Positions 1 through 12,128 of a DNA stretch of 64,000 nucleotides are shown here, piece after piece; within the stretch, counting starts at the first letter, position 1, and each line of letters starts with the position of its first letter. The notes under the pieces are model-generated. The model made no database searches, was not told where the DNA came from, and saw only the letters and a program-made list of their open reading frames with translations. This stretch comes from Chelydra serpentina (lineage: Eukaryota > Chordata > Testudines > Chelydridae). The stretch lies in assembly GCA_037349315.1 (NCBI GenBank), contig JBAIAC010000001.1, positions 4,258,001 through 4,322,000 of the forward strand, in the 5' to 3' direction. The position numbers and the translations under genes were made by a program.

Positions 1-286
1 CTTAGCATTTGGTTGGCTTCAGTTTACCAAGTGATCTAGATTGCTCTGTATGAATGCTCTGTCATCATTATTTACCACTTCTCCAATCTTTGTGACATCC
101 ATACATTTATATTTACTTCTAGATCACTAAATAAAATAGTCAACAGCATTGGGCCTAGTACTGATTCATATGAAAAACACCTCATATGATGATGATTACC
201 CATTGGTGACTACTTTCTGAGATCTGTCAGTTAGCCAGTTCTCAATCTATTTAACATGTACTTTACTGTTATTGTATAAGTGCTTT

Positions 287-337
<51 letters not shown>

Positions 338-2065
338 AAAGTCAGAATGTGGTACTAAATCAGACAGCTTACAGGAGTCTATTACAAACAGCACAGATAA
401 TGCTGCATCAAATATGTATTATGGACCCAGTCCTGTTTCCACAAAAAGAAAAATGTAATGGATAGTCTATTAAAAACAAAACAAAACAAATTAAGGAATA
501 GAATCTCTAGTTCAAATGGGGTAGGTGCACAGTTGTTTAATGATGCTTTCTTGACTCCTATCCTGAGACTAGCCAGTGACCAGTCAGGTCCCTGGGATAC
601 TTTAGAGCAGCAGAAAGGCTGGTCTAACTTATACCTACCCCTAGCCCCCACTCCTTGTCCAGATGGGGTTTGTCACACAGACACATAACTGCCTCTCCAC
701 CACATAGGCATTACAGAAGGGGAATGTCTAGGTAGTTGGTTAAGCTGGCTTTCCACTTGCTTTGTGCCACTGGAGTGTGTCAGAAAGCAGTCAGCATGTG
801 AGCCACCATGGTAATCAACACTTTGCACCTCCTCAGCACAAAAGTAAAAAAGCTTCCTGCAGGCAGGAGGCAAAGGGCAGACTGCTCCAGCCAAGCATAT
901 TACATATCCCCATATTACAGAGGCCAATTGAGTCAGCCAGTTAACAGGAATCTTTCCCTTCCACCCACAATCTCTTTGGCCACTGGTAGCAGCAAAGCAT
1001 CCCAATTTAAAAACCCCAGGTCCTGATTAGCCAGGAAACTGTGCTGTTTCCTCCCCGCAATACAGCCATAGCCCTAAAAGTGACTGGGGCAGCTTAGCTA
1101 AAAAACAGAGGCTTTTTGTTCAGCTTCTTTGTACAACAAGGAAATTAAATGGCTTGGTTTTCCTTCATCACCTATGACTAGGTAGTTCAGTTATTCCCTG
1201 CTTTGAGCTACTTTTTCTAGGAGCTTCAGTTCTCAAGTACTCATCCACACATACATGCAGTTAATCTGTGTTTGCCACTGTTATTTTTGAATGTCAGTCA
1301 ATTATAACTTTCTTTAAATAGAGCAGCATAATGAGAAAATGCTACCCATGATTAAAAGGGAAAAGAATCAAAACTTCCTGCCAATATTAACTCCGCTAAT
1401 TTTACAGAAAGCTCTCTCACTCCTTTCCTCCACGTCTGTATTTAATGCCTAGACTTCTAACTAAAGGCAGGAGGGATTTACAGGGGCTTTCCTGAGAGAG
1501 GTTTTCTTCCTGGAAATTCCAGTAACTTTCCTTTTTTAAGCTTTCCTTGCAAGCCATACATTAGTAACAAGCAAAAATGTATACTCACACACTTACAAAA
1601 GCCTGATTGCACTTCTGAAATGCTGTACACTGTTAAGACATGTAAGAATCTTAAATTAAAAAACCTTCTGTTTAATAAGATTAAACATACATTCACGGGG
1701 GGAAGGGGAAGGAGGGAATTGTTCCCTCTTAAGCTATCTAGGTAAAGATCTATTTCACATACCCTTCAGTACTAGAAATAAGACTATAATCCTCTCAAAA
1801 TTCATATACTCTATTAATATAGCTCTGTCAGCAAACAGGTATGTTTTGCATGAAACAGTACTAAGTAGTATATATTAATATAAGGCCTGCCTAACATCTC
1901 ACAACACTGTGAATGTCTAACAGTTTAAAGAGAACTGGCTCTCTAAGTGGCATATCATCATAACAAGCTCTACTCACTTGGGGACCACAAAAGGGAATGA
2001 ATCACACTAAAGTGTGCAGTCGTGTACATATACTCTGCCAGACTCCTTAGGTTTGGCTATGTCAG
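1..2065. other. Non-coding stretch, no gene seen
   Basis: AT-rich unique-looking sequence with frequent stops in all frames. The only clear structure is a GAAA microsatellite near its start. Short open frames between 380 and 1700 show no recognisable domain, and nothing indicates exons. Confidence 0.6.
286..340. repeat. (GAAA)n microsatellite
   Basis: About thirteen near-perfect tandem copies of the tetranucleotide GAAA are visible. This is a simple repeat, likely length-polymorphic. Confidence 0.95.
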
Positions 2066-3758
2066 AGAATCATAGAAGATTAGGGTTGGAAGAGACCTCA
2101 GGAGGTCATCTAGTCCAACCCCCTGCTTAAAGCAGTACCAACACCAACTAAATCATCCCAGCCAGGGCTTTGTCAAGCCGGGCCTTAAAAACCTCTAAGG
2201 ATGGAGATTCCACCACCTCCCTAGGTAACTCATTCCAGTGCTTCACCACCCTCCTAATGAAACAGTTTTTCCTAATATCCAGCCTAGACCTCCTCCACGG
2301 CAACTTGAAATCATTGCTCCTTCTTCTGTCATCTGCCACCACTGACAACAGCCTAGCTCCATCCTCTTTGGAACCCCTCTTCAGGTAGTTGAAGGCTGCT
2401 ATCAAATCCCCCCTCACTCTTTTATTCTGCAGACAAAATAAGCCCTATTCCCTCAGCCTCTCCTTATAAGTCATGTGCCCAGCCCCCTAATCATTTGTAT
2501 TGCCCATCCGCTGGACTCTCTCCAATTTGTCCACATCCTTTCTGTAGTGGGGGGCCCAAAACTGAGCGCAATATTCCAGATGTGGCCTCACCAGTGCCGA
2601 ATAGAGGGGAATAATCTCTTCCCTCAATCTGCTGATAATGCTTCTACTAATGCAGACGTCAGCCTTATTGGAAACAAAGGCACATTGTTAACTCATATCC
2701 AGCTTCTCAACCACTGTAATCCTCAGGTCTTTTTCTGCAGAACTGCAGCTTAGCCAGTTGGTCTCCAGTCTGTCGCAGTGCATGGGATTCTTCTGTCCTA
2801 AGTGGAGGACTCTGCACTTTTCCTTGTTGAACCTCATCAGATTTCTTTTGGCCCAATCCTCCAATTTCTCTAGGTCACTCTGGACCCTATACCTACCCTC
2901 TAGTTTATCTACCTCTCCCCCCATCTTGGTGTCATCTGTGAACTTGCTGAGGGTGTAATCCATCCCATCATCCAGATCATTAATGAATATGTTGAACAAA
3001 TCACCCCCAGGACCAACCCCTGGGGCACTCCACTTGATATCAGCTGCCAACTAGGCATAGAGCCGTTGATCACTACCCATTGAGCCACACGATCTAGCCA
3101 GCTTTCTATCCAACTTATAGTCCATTCATCCAATCCATACTTTTTTAACTTGCTGGTAAGAATACTGTCGGAGACCGTATCAAAAGCTTTGCTAAAATCA
3201 AGACATATCACGTCCACTGCTTTCCCCATATCCACAGAGCCAGTTATCTCATCATTGAAGGCAATCAGGTTGGTCAGGCATGACTTGCCCTTGGTGAATC
3301 CATGTTGACTGTTCCTCATCACCTTCCTCTCCTCCAAGTGCTTCACAATTGATTCCTTGAGGACTTGCTCCATGATTTTTCTAGGGACTGAGGTGAGGCT
3401 GACTGGTCTGTAGTTTCCCGGATTCTCCTTCTTCCTTTTTTTAAAGATGGACACTATATTTGTCTTTTTCCAGTCATCCGGGACCTCCCCTGATTGCCAC
3501 GAGATTTCAAAGATAATGGCCAATGGCTCTGCAATCACATCAGCCAACTCCCTCAGCACCCTCAGATGCATTAGATTCGGCCCTATGGACTTGTGCATGT
3601 CCAGCTTTTCTAAATAGTCCTTAATCTGTTCTTTCACCACTGAGAGCTGCTCACCTCCTCCCTATACTGTGCTTCCCAGTGCAGCAGTCTGGGAGCTGAC
3701 CTTGTCTGTGAAGACCAAGGCAAAAAAAGCATTGAGTACTTCATCTTCTTCCAGTATT
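2066..3758 (-). mobile_element. CR1 LINE, 5'-truncated, decayed
   Basis: On the minus strand this reads as the reverse transcriptase half of CR1 ORF2 followed by the CR1 3' end. It starts near 3758 in the segment encoding [15 protein letters not shown]. It passes [25 protein letters not shown] and DFSKAFDTV (within 2909-3640), then the catalytic region in another frame with FTDDTK in place of FADDTK (2688-3050). It ends with the C-terminal [29 protein letters not shown] (2148-2417). The 3' end at 2066 carries the CR1 ATTCTATG-type terminus and no poly(A). At least two frameshifts break ORF2, and the endonuclease is absent through 5' truncation. It cannot code for a working protein. Confidence 0.9.
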
Positions 3759-4901
3759 GAGCAGGTAAAAAATCTGGTGGTGAAAGCTGTCCAGGAAGCA
3801 AATTTCATTAGTGCAGAAAACTATGAAATTTGGGGAACAGTGAAACTCTCTCATTGCTGGAATGTTTCAGTGTTTCCAAAATTAAATATGCTTCCTTGAG
3901 TCCCAGGCTCTCCAGAAGACTGGAAGTCCTGGCTCTGCAGCCATACACCAGATGGCTGCAGAGGATCTAGAAACCTAAAAGCTTTGGCTCCATGATATCC
4001 TACCAGGTGAGCTGTTGAAGAAGCAGGTAGGATGAGCTGGATGAGCTGGCAGGAAACCAGACAATTTCCATCAAAAACCTGACTAATTTCCTTTGAAAGA
4101 TTAACTGAAATCTTTGCATTACAGCAGGACTTTTTCCTTTCAATGAATCAGCATTCTCTGACAGAGAAACGTTCTGTTCAGACAATTTCTGACCAGCTCT
4201 AGTGGTGGTACTCTCCCAAGCTCTTCCAATCTGTACCACCAAAATGAGATTTTTTTCCCCAATAACAGATCTTTGTGGTAGAACCCTTTCCTTTCTTATA
4301 CGTGCTTTGATCAGCAGTGAAGTCGTTAATGTGAATGATTTAAATTACAATCTTTAAGCTTCTGAGTAAATGCCCTTTCTTGCAATGAATGGGACAAATA
4401 ACTCACAGCTGTCAATTCAGACCCTATGCAGATTCAAATAAACATCACTGCATTCGTTATACTCAGGTCACATGTTGTCTTTTCTAAAGTAGTGTTTGTA
4501 ACTGTAACCCAGGTAGGGCTCAGCTGGGTGTGAACCTCAGACATTTGCATCCTGGAATAACTGTTTGCAAGTGCTAATATAAAAACACCATAAATGTACT
4601 AATTTTAGTTAATTGGCAATCATTTAACTCAAGTTACAAATGGGTCATGAACCCTGCTCTACATAAAGCCCTTGAAAGTTATCTGATTAACTATACAGGT
4701 TAGAGAAGTTTTTGTTTGTTTTGTTTTAGAATTAAAAGTTGAGGTTTTGGGAATTCATAGGAGTTGGCAGTGGTGTAATATACCCACATAGTTTCCTTCC
4801 ACCCAAGTTAAAGCCCAGCTTTGGGGGCTGATTCTCCAATGCTTTGCATCTTGTGTGGACATTCACACCCTTGTAAAATGGATATAAAATGCAACTGTTG
4901 C
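3759..4901. other. Non-coding stretch, no gene seen
   Basis: Sequence between a CR1 copy and a MITE. Stops are frequent and no domain was recognised; nothing else could be identified. Confidence 0.5.
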
Positions 4902-5010
4902 TAAGACTTGGTCTACACTAGGAACTTAATTAAGTCAGTATCATTATGTTGCTCAGGAGTGTGAGACCCCAAGTGATGAAAATTACACTGACCTAAGCGT
5001 CGGTGAGGAC

Positions 5011-5547
5011 GGGGAAGTGATTATTCCCCTCTATTTGGCACTGGTGAGACCACACCTGGAGTATTGCATCCAGTTTTGGTCCCCCCACTACAGAAGGGAT
5101 GTGGACAAATTGGAGAGAGTCCAACGGAGGGCAACAAAAATGATTAGGGGGCTGGGGTATGTGACTTACGAGGAGAGGCTGAGGGAACTGAGGTTATTTA
5201 GTCTGCAGAAGAGAAGAGTGAGGGGGGATTTGATAGCAGTCTTCAACTACCTGAAGGGGGTTCCAAAGAGGATGGAGCTGTTCTCAGTGGTGGCAGATGA
5301 CAGAACAAGAAGCAATGGTCTCAAGTTGCCGTGGGGGAGATCTAGGTTGGATATTAAGAAACACTATTTCACTAGAAGGGTGGTGAAGCACTGGAATGGG
5401 TTATCTAGGGAGGTGGTGGAATATCCATCCTTAGAGGTTTTTAAGGCCCGGCTTGATTTATTTGGTGTTGGTCCTGCTTTCAGCAAAGGATTGGACTAGA
5501 TGACCTCCTGAGATCTCTTCCAAACCTAATATTCTATGATTCTATGA
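5011..5547 (+). mobile_element. CR1 LINE 3' end, 5'-truncated
   Basis: The frame 5017-5499 encodes the C-terminus of CR1 ORF2: [40 protein letters not shown], then [20 protein letters not shown] and [16 protein letters not shown]. The normal ORF2 stop is lost through a small deletion near 5460. The copy ends in the CR1 terminus TTCTATGATTCTATGA. It retains neither RT catalytic motifs nor the endonuclease. Confidence 0.9.
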
Positions 5548-5636
5548 CAGTGCTATGTCAGTAGAAGAGCTTCTCGTGGTGGTGGATTTATTATACCAAC
5601 TGGAGAGCTCTCCCATCAGCATAGAGTGTCTTCACC

Positions 5637-5700
5637 ATAGAATCATAGAATCTCAGGGTTGGAAGGGACCTCAGGAGGTCATCTAGTCCAACCCCCTGCT
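5637..5700 (-). mobile_element. CR1 3'-terminal fragment
   Basis: The terminal 64 bases of a CR1 element lie in reverse orientation, beginning ATAGAATCATAGAATCTCAG and ending at CCAACCCCCTGCT. The fragment is inserted in the Harbinger MITE. Confidence 0.85.
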
Positions 5701-5774
5701 CAGATGTGATATAGTTGCATCAGTCCAGCTGCCCTGATGTAGCCCTTCTAGTGTAAATTAACCCTAAGCTATTG

Positions 5775-5978
5775 TTTGCCATATGCAGAGAATAGGAAGA
5801 ACTGAGATGCACCAATGCCTGAGGCCCCAGCAATGGAAAGGAGCTGGTTGAGATATATTGGCAAGTGACCCACGCCCCACACTGTAGAAGGCAGCACACA
5901 TCCCTGAGGTCGCTGCTAATCAGATTTAGGGAAAATTCCTTCCTGATCCCCCATACGGCAATCCATTAGACCCATTAT
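5775..5978 (-). mobile_element. CR1-related 3' UTR relic
   Basis: GGCAAGTGACCCACGCCCC and GAAAATTCCTTCCTGATCCC match, with changes, the segment at 36880-36975 of a CR1 3' UTR elsewhere in this window. It is non-coding. The following LTR abuts it at 5979. Confidence 0.55.
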
Positions 5979-6401
5979 GTAATTCTGTATGACTGAATCA
6001 TGACCATTTATATCATTAATATTGCCATTGTTAGACAATTGCAGCAATACTTATACAGAATGTCATGTAAGGTATCAATGGAAAAGTTAGTTTATCAAAT
6101 ATGATTATCCTGTTTATTTGTATCCATGAATCATCTTTGTATCTAAAGTTACAAATACTGACTATGCACCAGTATTTCAAGTGTGTTTGCTCCTGCGGTA
6201 ACACCCATAATTATTTACATCCAATTTAGCCAACACATTATGAATGGTCCATTCAAGTTGATGGCCTGTTAAAGAACACTTAACTCTCACAATGGGCCAC
6301 AGAAGAAGCTTCTCCCCACCCGGTGAGCCTTCCAGTTGACACCTTAGCCAGAATATGGGTAATGGCTGCTCCTGTGAATCATCAAAGCAGGTAACGGGAT
6401 G

Positions 6402-6617
6402 TAGGGTGACCAGACGTCCCAATAATATCGGGACTGTCCCGATTTTTAGTTTAGTCTCACGTCCCACCTGATGCACGCTCGGGACGCCATTTGTCCCGAT
6501 ATTTCGGCTTCGGCCGCTCCGGTGTTTTTTTTTGCTTCGGCAACTCCAGCCGCTTTTTTTTTTTTTTGCTTCCCCCCATGTGTCCTGATATTGTGTTCTT
6601 TTCATCTGGTCACCCTA
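6402..6617. mobile_element. hAT MITE inside the LTR
   Basis: The ends are inverted repeats TAGGGTGACCAGACGTCCC and the complement of CATCTGGTCACCCTA. They are flanked by the near-identical octamers ACGGGATG (6394-6401) and ACAGGATG (6618-6625), the 8-bp duplication expected of hAT. The inside holds runs of T and repeated GTCCCGAT motifs and does not code. Confidence 0.85.
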
Positions 6618-6710
6618 ACAGGATGTGGCTTGCTCATGTGACTCTGGACTCCATCTTGTGCCTGTAATTTTCCACAAAGGGTGAGAGCAGTCCCTGCACA
6701 TGGGAAAAGG

Positions 6711-6720
6711 TATAAAAAAA
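6711..6720 (+). promoter_or_regulatory. LTR TATA box
   Basis: GGTATAAAAAAA lies about 250 bases before the polyadenylation signal, in the position of an LTR core promoter. Transcription would start roughly 25-30 bases downstream. Function is inferred from position only. Confidence 0.5.
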
Positions 6721-6960
6721 CCTGAAAGCATCTCCATTTTGCCTGTTTCCTGCTCTGATCTCTGGACTATGGACTTAATCTAAAGGGAGCATATCGACGA
6801 TGGACTGAGGACCTTCCAATCTTTTGGACGTTACCAGATACTTGAAAAGCCAGCAGTCCATAACATCATTGCTACAAATCTGATCCAAGAACTTTGCAAT
6901 GATTGTATGTATATGATTTCTATGAACATTTTAACTCTCTCCTCTTTCTTTTCTCATATA

Positions 6961-6966
6961 AATAAA
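6961..6966 (+). terminator. LTR polyadenylation signal
   Basis: AATAAA followed by CCTTTAG within the solo LTR marks the likely end of the R region. It is assigned from motif and position. Confidence 0.5.
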
Positions 6967-7334
6967 CCTTTAGATATTAGATACGAAAGGATTGGCAACA
7001 GCGTGATTATTGGCTAAAATCCAAGTTATATATTGACCTGGCTATGTGGCTGACCTCTTGGGATTAGAGGATCCTATATGTGATGAAATTGGTTTTCAGT
7101 AACCACTCATCATAGAGTCCAGTGTGTGGGTGGTGAAGCAAGGGCTGGAATGCCTAATGAGACTGCATTTTTAAATTCTTGTTAACCAGTGTGGTGAGAC
7201 AGAAGTTTACTTTTGTCACTGGCTCATTATATCATATGATATAATCACCAGTTTGGGGGTGAGTTTGCCCTATTTCTCAGCAGTTTGTCCTGAATCTGGT
7301 ATTCTCAGCTGTGACTCAATGAGGCACAGTGACA

Positions 7335-8674
7335 CCTTTGTGAACATTTGGTTGTGGTAGCATTTTACGCTTATGTCCACAGATTTTTTGGGGGGTGAGG
7401 TGGAGGGAGGGGGAAATAAAACAAGACTCTGAAGAATCCGGCCCATACTATCAATAGTCTCAATGTAAAAAAAAACGGTTTAACATTTTTTCATTGGGAG
7501 AATGCCCTGCACATTTAAAATGGCTTATTGAAAACCCCACAGAAAAACTCACTGAGACAATGAAATAGCATACCCACCACGGTGGAATAGCCACCAGCCC
7601 CTTGTCTCTGTGGGGGGCATTCAAATCCATTTTTCCCAGTTCTGACATTCAATCTTTCCAATGACTTTAAAAGGTTTCAGTGAATGGTGTAGTAGCTGAG
7701 GTTCTCTTTTAGTTAGGAATCCCTCCAAGATTTCTATGAGGATCACAGTCTTCACTGAAGCTTTGATATTTTTCAGTCAAAACAAATGTCCTTTTTAAAA
7801 GAACACACACATTTACAAAATTAAACAAAAAAGCTTATTTTAAGTTAATTCTAAATTTTCACTGATTAAAAATAGATGCCTTCAGCCCATACAACTATAT
7901 TAAAAAGGGATTCTTTACACAATTCATATTCTCCACAATTAATCAGATTTGCTACCCAAAGAAAATCTTTGTTGGGCTTGCAGCCATACAACAGGGCTCA
8001 CTGCCTCTTAACTCTTCCAGAACTTGAGATTTAAAAATGATACTAATATTTAGGCAGATACAACATAAAATGCAATTGAATATTGAAGCAGTGAATCTCA
8101 GCCTTATTTTCCCCCTTATGTTGGTCATTATCTTTGATTTTTCGAAAATTTATTTGCACATTATAGAGGTTATGGCTGTGAATACAAATTAAATAGCTGA
8201 GCATGCTTCTTCAGAATCACAGAAAGGAGGAGGCGTACGTCAAAAGATTAATAGAGAAATTAAGGATGAAATTTTCAAAGCCACCTAGAGAGTCACCAAG
8301 TCCAGCTCCCTGCTAAGATAGTGTCTTCTCATATCAGCATTCCCTGTCTAGTGTCGTCTAGTGTCTTATTCTGTCTAGTTTTCAATTTCCTAAGAGAAGC
8401 CTGGGAATGCTGATACTGGCAGTTTGTTTCCCCAACAGTGGAGGTGGTCTGTTTTCCACCTTTAAGGCTGTTTGTCCGCCTTTTGTTACTCAGTTGAATC
8501 TTGTTGGATGTTCAGCTGCCTCTGGATGTTCAGCTATCATCAATGGCTAAAAAATGTTTTTTATCTTCTACATTTCTTCCAGATGTGGAATTTAACATAT
8601 CAATGCATGCATGTGTCATCTGAAAATTAGATTACCTCAGAGTGCTCTGTGTGAGGTTGCTCCTTAAGACTTTT
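7335..8674. other. Non-coding stretch, no gene seen
   Basis: AT-rich with frequent stops. A short minus-strand frame at 7460-7648 shows no domain. No repeat family was recognised with confidence. Confidence 0.45.
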
Positions 8675-8960
8675 TGGAAAGTTCAGCTGGTGCAGAATAA
8701 GGCTACCTGCTAACTCAGTGGTCTGTCTCAGTGACAGCACATCAAATCTGTGCTCTATTGTCTGCACTGGCTTCCTTTGTTTCCAAGTAGAATTTATGAT
8801 ATTTGTTTTAACCTATACAGCCTTAACATGTTTGAGTCCTGAATACCTGAAGACTGCTTCTTGATTTCTCTACTACTGTACCAGTTGAGTTCAAGGAGGC
8901 AATTCAGACAGCATCCCCCAATTTAATTGGGAGAGGCTTTTCACCAGGCAGTCAGTAAGG
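8675..8960 (+). pseudogene. Old L2-like LINE reverse transcriptase relic
   Basis: In translation this contains LVQNKAT, then HIKSVLYCLHWLP, then RIYDICFNLYSL. These fit the C-terminal pattern LVQNAAAR...HI.PVL..LHWLPV..RI.FKI...YKAL of L2-related LINE reverse transcriptases. Several stops interrupt it, and no catalytic FADD region remains. The match is to a remembered pattern, so clade assignment is tentative. Confidence 0.45.
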
Positions 8961-10765
8961 GGTCTTAAACTTAGCAGTATTCATCCCCTTTTGTTGCAAT
9001 CATGCCAAACTTGTTGGCTTTTGAGTCATACTGAAAGGTCCACCTATTGTCTGGTATCTTTCCCTGAGAGGAGTGTTTGGGAAATGGGTGTGGTGGTGGA
9101 AGTCTGTATTATGAAGTGGTCGAGGAGTATTTTTTTTAAACAAGTTTGACTATTGGTCCCATCTGTTTCTTATACAAATTTTAAGTGCTGTAATATGTAC
9201 ACATGACCAGGTATCTGCATTGGACCATTTACAATTATAATTATATATATATCTTAAGTAAATAAATGCATCCCCAAAACAGATACAAAAATAAAAATAG
9301 CTTTTCCAATGCATCATCCTGACTACTACTCGGAATGCTCAGTTTATAGACCAGCAGCTCCTAATGCTTTTGAATAATTATGCACAGACAGTTTGTTTCA
9401 GAGCAGTGATGACCAGAGATTATGTTAATAGTACATAGCCACATTTTGCTTCCATTGGTGCTTTACTGCTGCATGGAAACCTTCCCTCACTGCTATGAGC
9501 TGTTATATCAGTTGCATACCCATCTCTAAGCTGCATTAGCTATGAATTAACTTTTTATGATGCAAGATATACTGCAAGATTTACCATTATTTCTGCAATG
9601 CAACAGATGTGCATGGCATGTACAGACAAATTTAAGATAGCCCCTTGCCCCAACCCTGCAAAGAGCTCCATACAGGTGGCCCACAAAGATCTCCTTGCAT
9701 GATCAGAACCTGCCCAGTGACAATCCTGAATGATGCTGAACACCAACCACAATTGTAATTAAAGTTACCATATGACAGGGTATGATGTAAGATGACAGTA
9801 CAGGAGTGACCATACCAATACCTGTGTTAAGCCTCCGAGCGTGGCAAGTAGGAGCTAGATGTTTTCTAAAAGACCAAGCAGTTTGAGTTTGAGTTGGCTA
9901 CCCAGGCAAGCTTTGCCTTCTCTACTACCAATCTGCCTCCTGAGTGCTTATTCAACATGACATCTACAAGAGGAGATGCAGGTGCTCAGTATCTCTCAGA
10001 ATTTTGCCCCAAGTTAAACACAAGCCAGCAGGATGTGGCAGAAAGAGAGAGTGCGTTATGGAAGGAACTAAGGGTAACTTACACACATTTTCATAATATC
10101 ATTTGTCTTTTATATATTTTATCATGTAAATGTCAGAGGGAGCAAAATCAAGCAAGCAGATGGAGTATTACCTGCAATGAAGACTTGTTTTATCTTGCAG
10201 ATACTTAATGGACAAAGCATTTTGGTGTATTCACAAGATTAAGAAGAGGAAAAAAGGACAGTACAATCAATACAGAGCAATTGACAAGACAGTGTAATAG
10301 CCAAAGGAAAGCATAACATCTGTATTATTAGCCACATATTATATTGGATGATCTGTAACCTCATCTTCTATGACATGATGTAATCTGATGCAAATATCGT
10401 GTTATATTATATATTTGAAGCCTGCTTTAGGGATTAATTTTTCCAGCAGTGGATATCAGCAAGCTACTGATAAATTAGTGCATAAGAATACCACGTTCCC
10501 AACTCTATAACTACCACCACATAGTTCAGAATTTGTTTTATATTCAGAAATCGCTTTAGAATTGCTTAAGGCAACATTAATAGACCAAGAATATTATATC
10601 AATGGTGGAGTAGTATGAATTTTCACTACCAATGAACATTTACATGTCTAAATAAAGAATTAACATTTCCAGTGATAAGACTGACATGGCAAATTAAGTT
10701 AATAAACTCCTGTATTATTTAAAACATTCTAATATTATGTGTTGGACCTGATGATGAAAAGTACA
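8961..10765. other. Non-coding stretch, no gene seen
   Basis: AT-rich sequence with a short AT tract near 9241. The frame 9894-10208 encodes 104 residues with no domain; it is probably chance. Confidence 0.45.
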
Positions 10766-12128
10766 TACGAACATAAGAAAGACCGTACTGGGTCAGACCA
10801 AAGGTCCATCCAGCCCAGTATGCTGCCCACCAACAGTGGCCAATGCCAGGTGACCTGGAGTGAGTGGACCCAACAGGTAATGATCAAGTGACCTCTCTCC
10901 TGCCATCCATCACCCCCCTCTGACAAACAGAGGCTAAGGACACCATTTCTTACCCATTCTGGCTAATAGCCATTAATGGACTTATCCTCCATTAATGTAT
11001 TCAGTTCTTTTTTAAACCCTGTTATAGTCCTAGCCTTCACAGCCTCCACAGGCAAGGAGTTCCACAGTTGACTGTGCGCTGTGTGAAGAAGAACTTCCTT
11101 TTATTTGTTTTAAACCTGCTGCCCACTAATTTCATTGGGTGGCCCCTAGTTCTTTTATTATGAGAACAAGTAAATAACTTTTCCTTATTCGCTTCCTCCA
11201 CACCACTCAATTTTATATATCTCTATCATATCCCCCCTTAGTCTCCTCTTTTCCAAGCTGAAAAGGCCTAGCCTCTTTAATCTCTCCTCATATGGGACCC
11301 ATTCCAGACCCCTAATCATTTTAGTTGCCCTTCTCTGAACCTTTTCTAATGCCAGTATATCCTTTTTGAGATGAGGAGACCACAATTGTATCCAGTATTC
11401 AAGATGTGGGCGCACTATGGATTTGTATAAGGGCAGTAAGATATTCTCCATCTTATTCTCTATCCCTTTTTTAATGATTCCTAACATCCCGTTTGCTTTT
11501 TTGACTGCTGCTGCACACTGCATGGACATCTTTAGAGAACTATCCACGATGACTCCAAGATCTTTTTCCTGATTAGTTGTAGCTAAATTAGCCCCCATCA
11601 TATTGTATGTATAGTTGGGGTTATTTTTTCCAATGTGCATTACTTTACATTTATCCACATTAAATTTCATTTGCCATTTTATTGCCCAATCATTTAGTTT
11701 TGTGAGATCTTTTTGTAGTTCTTCACAGTCTGCTTTGGTCTTAACTATCTTGAGCAGTTTAGTATCATCTGCAAACTTTGCCACCTCACTGTTTACCCCT
11801 TCTTCCAAATAATTTATGAATAAGTTGAATAGGATTGGTCCTAGGACTGACCCTTGCGGAACACCACTCCATTGTGAAAATTTACCATTTATTCCTACCC
11901 TTTGTTCCCTGTTTTTTAACCAGTTCTCAATCCATGAAAGGATCTTCCCTTTTATCCCATGGCAACTTAATTTACACAAGAACCTTTGGTGAGGGACTTT
12001 GTCAAAGGCTTTCTGGAAATCTAAGTACACTATGTCTACTGGATCACCCTTGTCCACATGTTTGTTGACCCCTTCAAAGAACTCTAATAGATTAGTAAGG
12101 CATGATTTCCCTTTAGTAGTAACATACA
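10766..12128 (-). mobile_element. CR1-group LINE of a second subfamily, 5'-truncated
   Basis: The frame 11185-12141 on the minus strand encodes about 315 residues of reverse transcriptase. It begins at [13 protein letters not shown], followed by DIVYLDFQKAFDKVPH, SGVPQGSVLGPILFNLFIN, the catalytic [10 protein letters not shown], and [13 protein letters not shown]. The protein differs clearly from the other CR1 copies here. The 3' end, with GGTCAGACCAAAGGTCCATC near 10795, differs as well, so it is a separate subfamily. Everything 5' of the KGKSC motif is missing. The RT core has no stop, but the copy cannot move without its endonuclease and ORF1. Confidence 0.85.

Larger units (their letters stand above)
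4905..5764. mobile_element. PIF/Harbinger-type MITE split by two CR1 pieces
   Basis: The ends are imperfect inverted repeats: GACTTGGTCTACACTAGG on the left, and the complement of CTAGTGTAAATTAACCC on the right. They are flanked by TAA at 4902-4904 and 5765-5767, the three-base duplication typical of Harbinger elements. The inside has no coding capacity. It is interrupted by a CR1 piece at 5011-5547 and a smaller one at 5637-5700, so the MITE is older than both. MITE sequence resumes at about 5548 (GTGCTATGTCAG) and about 5701. Confidence 0.75.
5979..7334 (+). mobile_element. Solo LTR of an LTR retroelement
   Basis: A TG...CA-bounded segment with LTR organisation. A TATA box lies at 6711, a polyadenylation signal AATAAA at 6961, and downstream sequence (GGATTGGCAACAGCGTGATT) of a kind I recall from an abundant turtle LTR family. 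No gag, pol or env reading frame adjoins it, so it is a solitary LTR, probably left by recombination between two LTRs. A hAT MITE at 6402-6617 sits in the part upstream of the TATA box. A short duplication at its borders is not obvious, so the exact ends are approximate. Confidence 0.6.

Noticed and set aside
9894..10208. 104-residue frame that could be an exon
   Set aside because: No domain, no convincing splice pair and no neighbouring exon.
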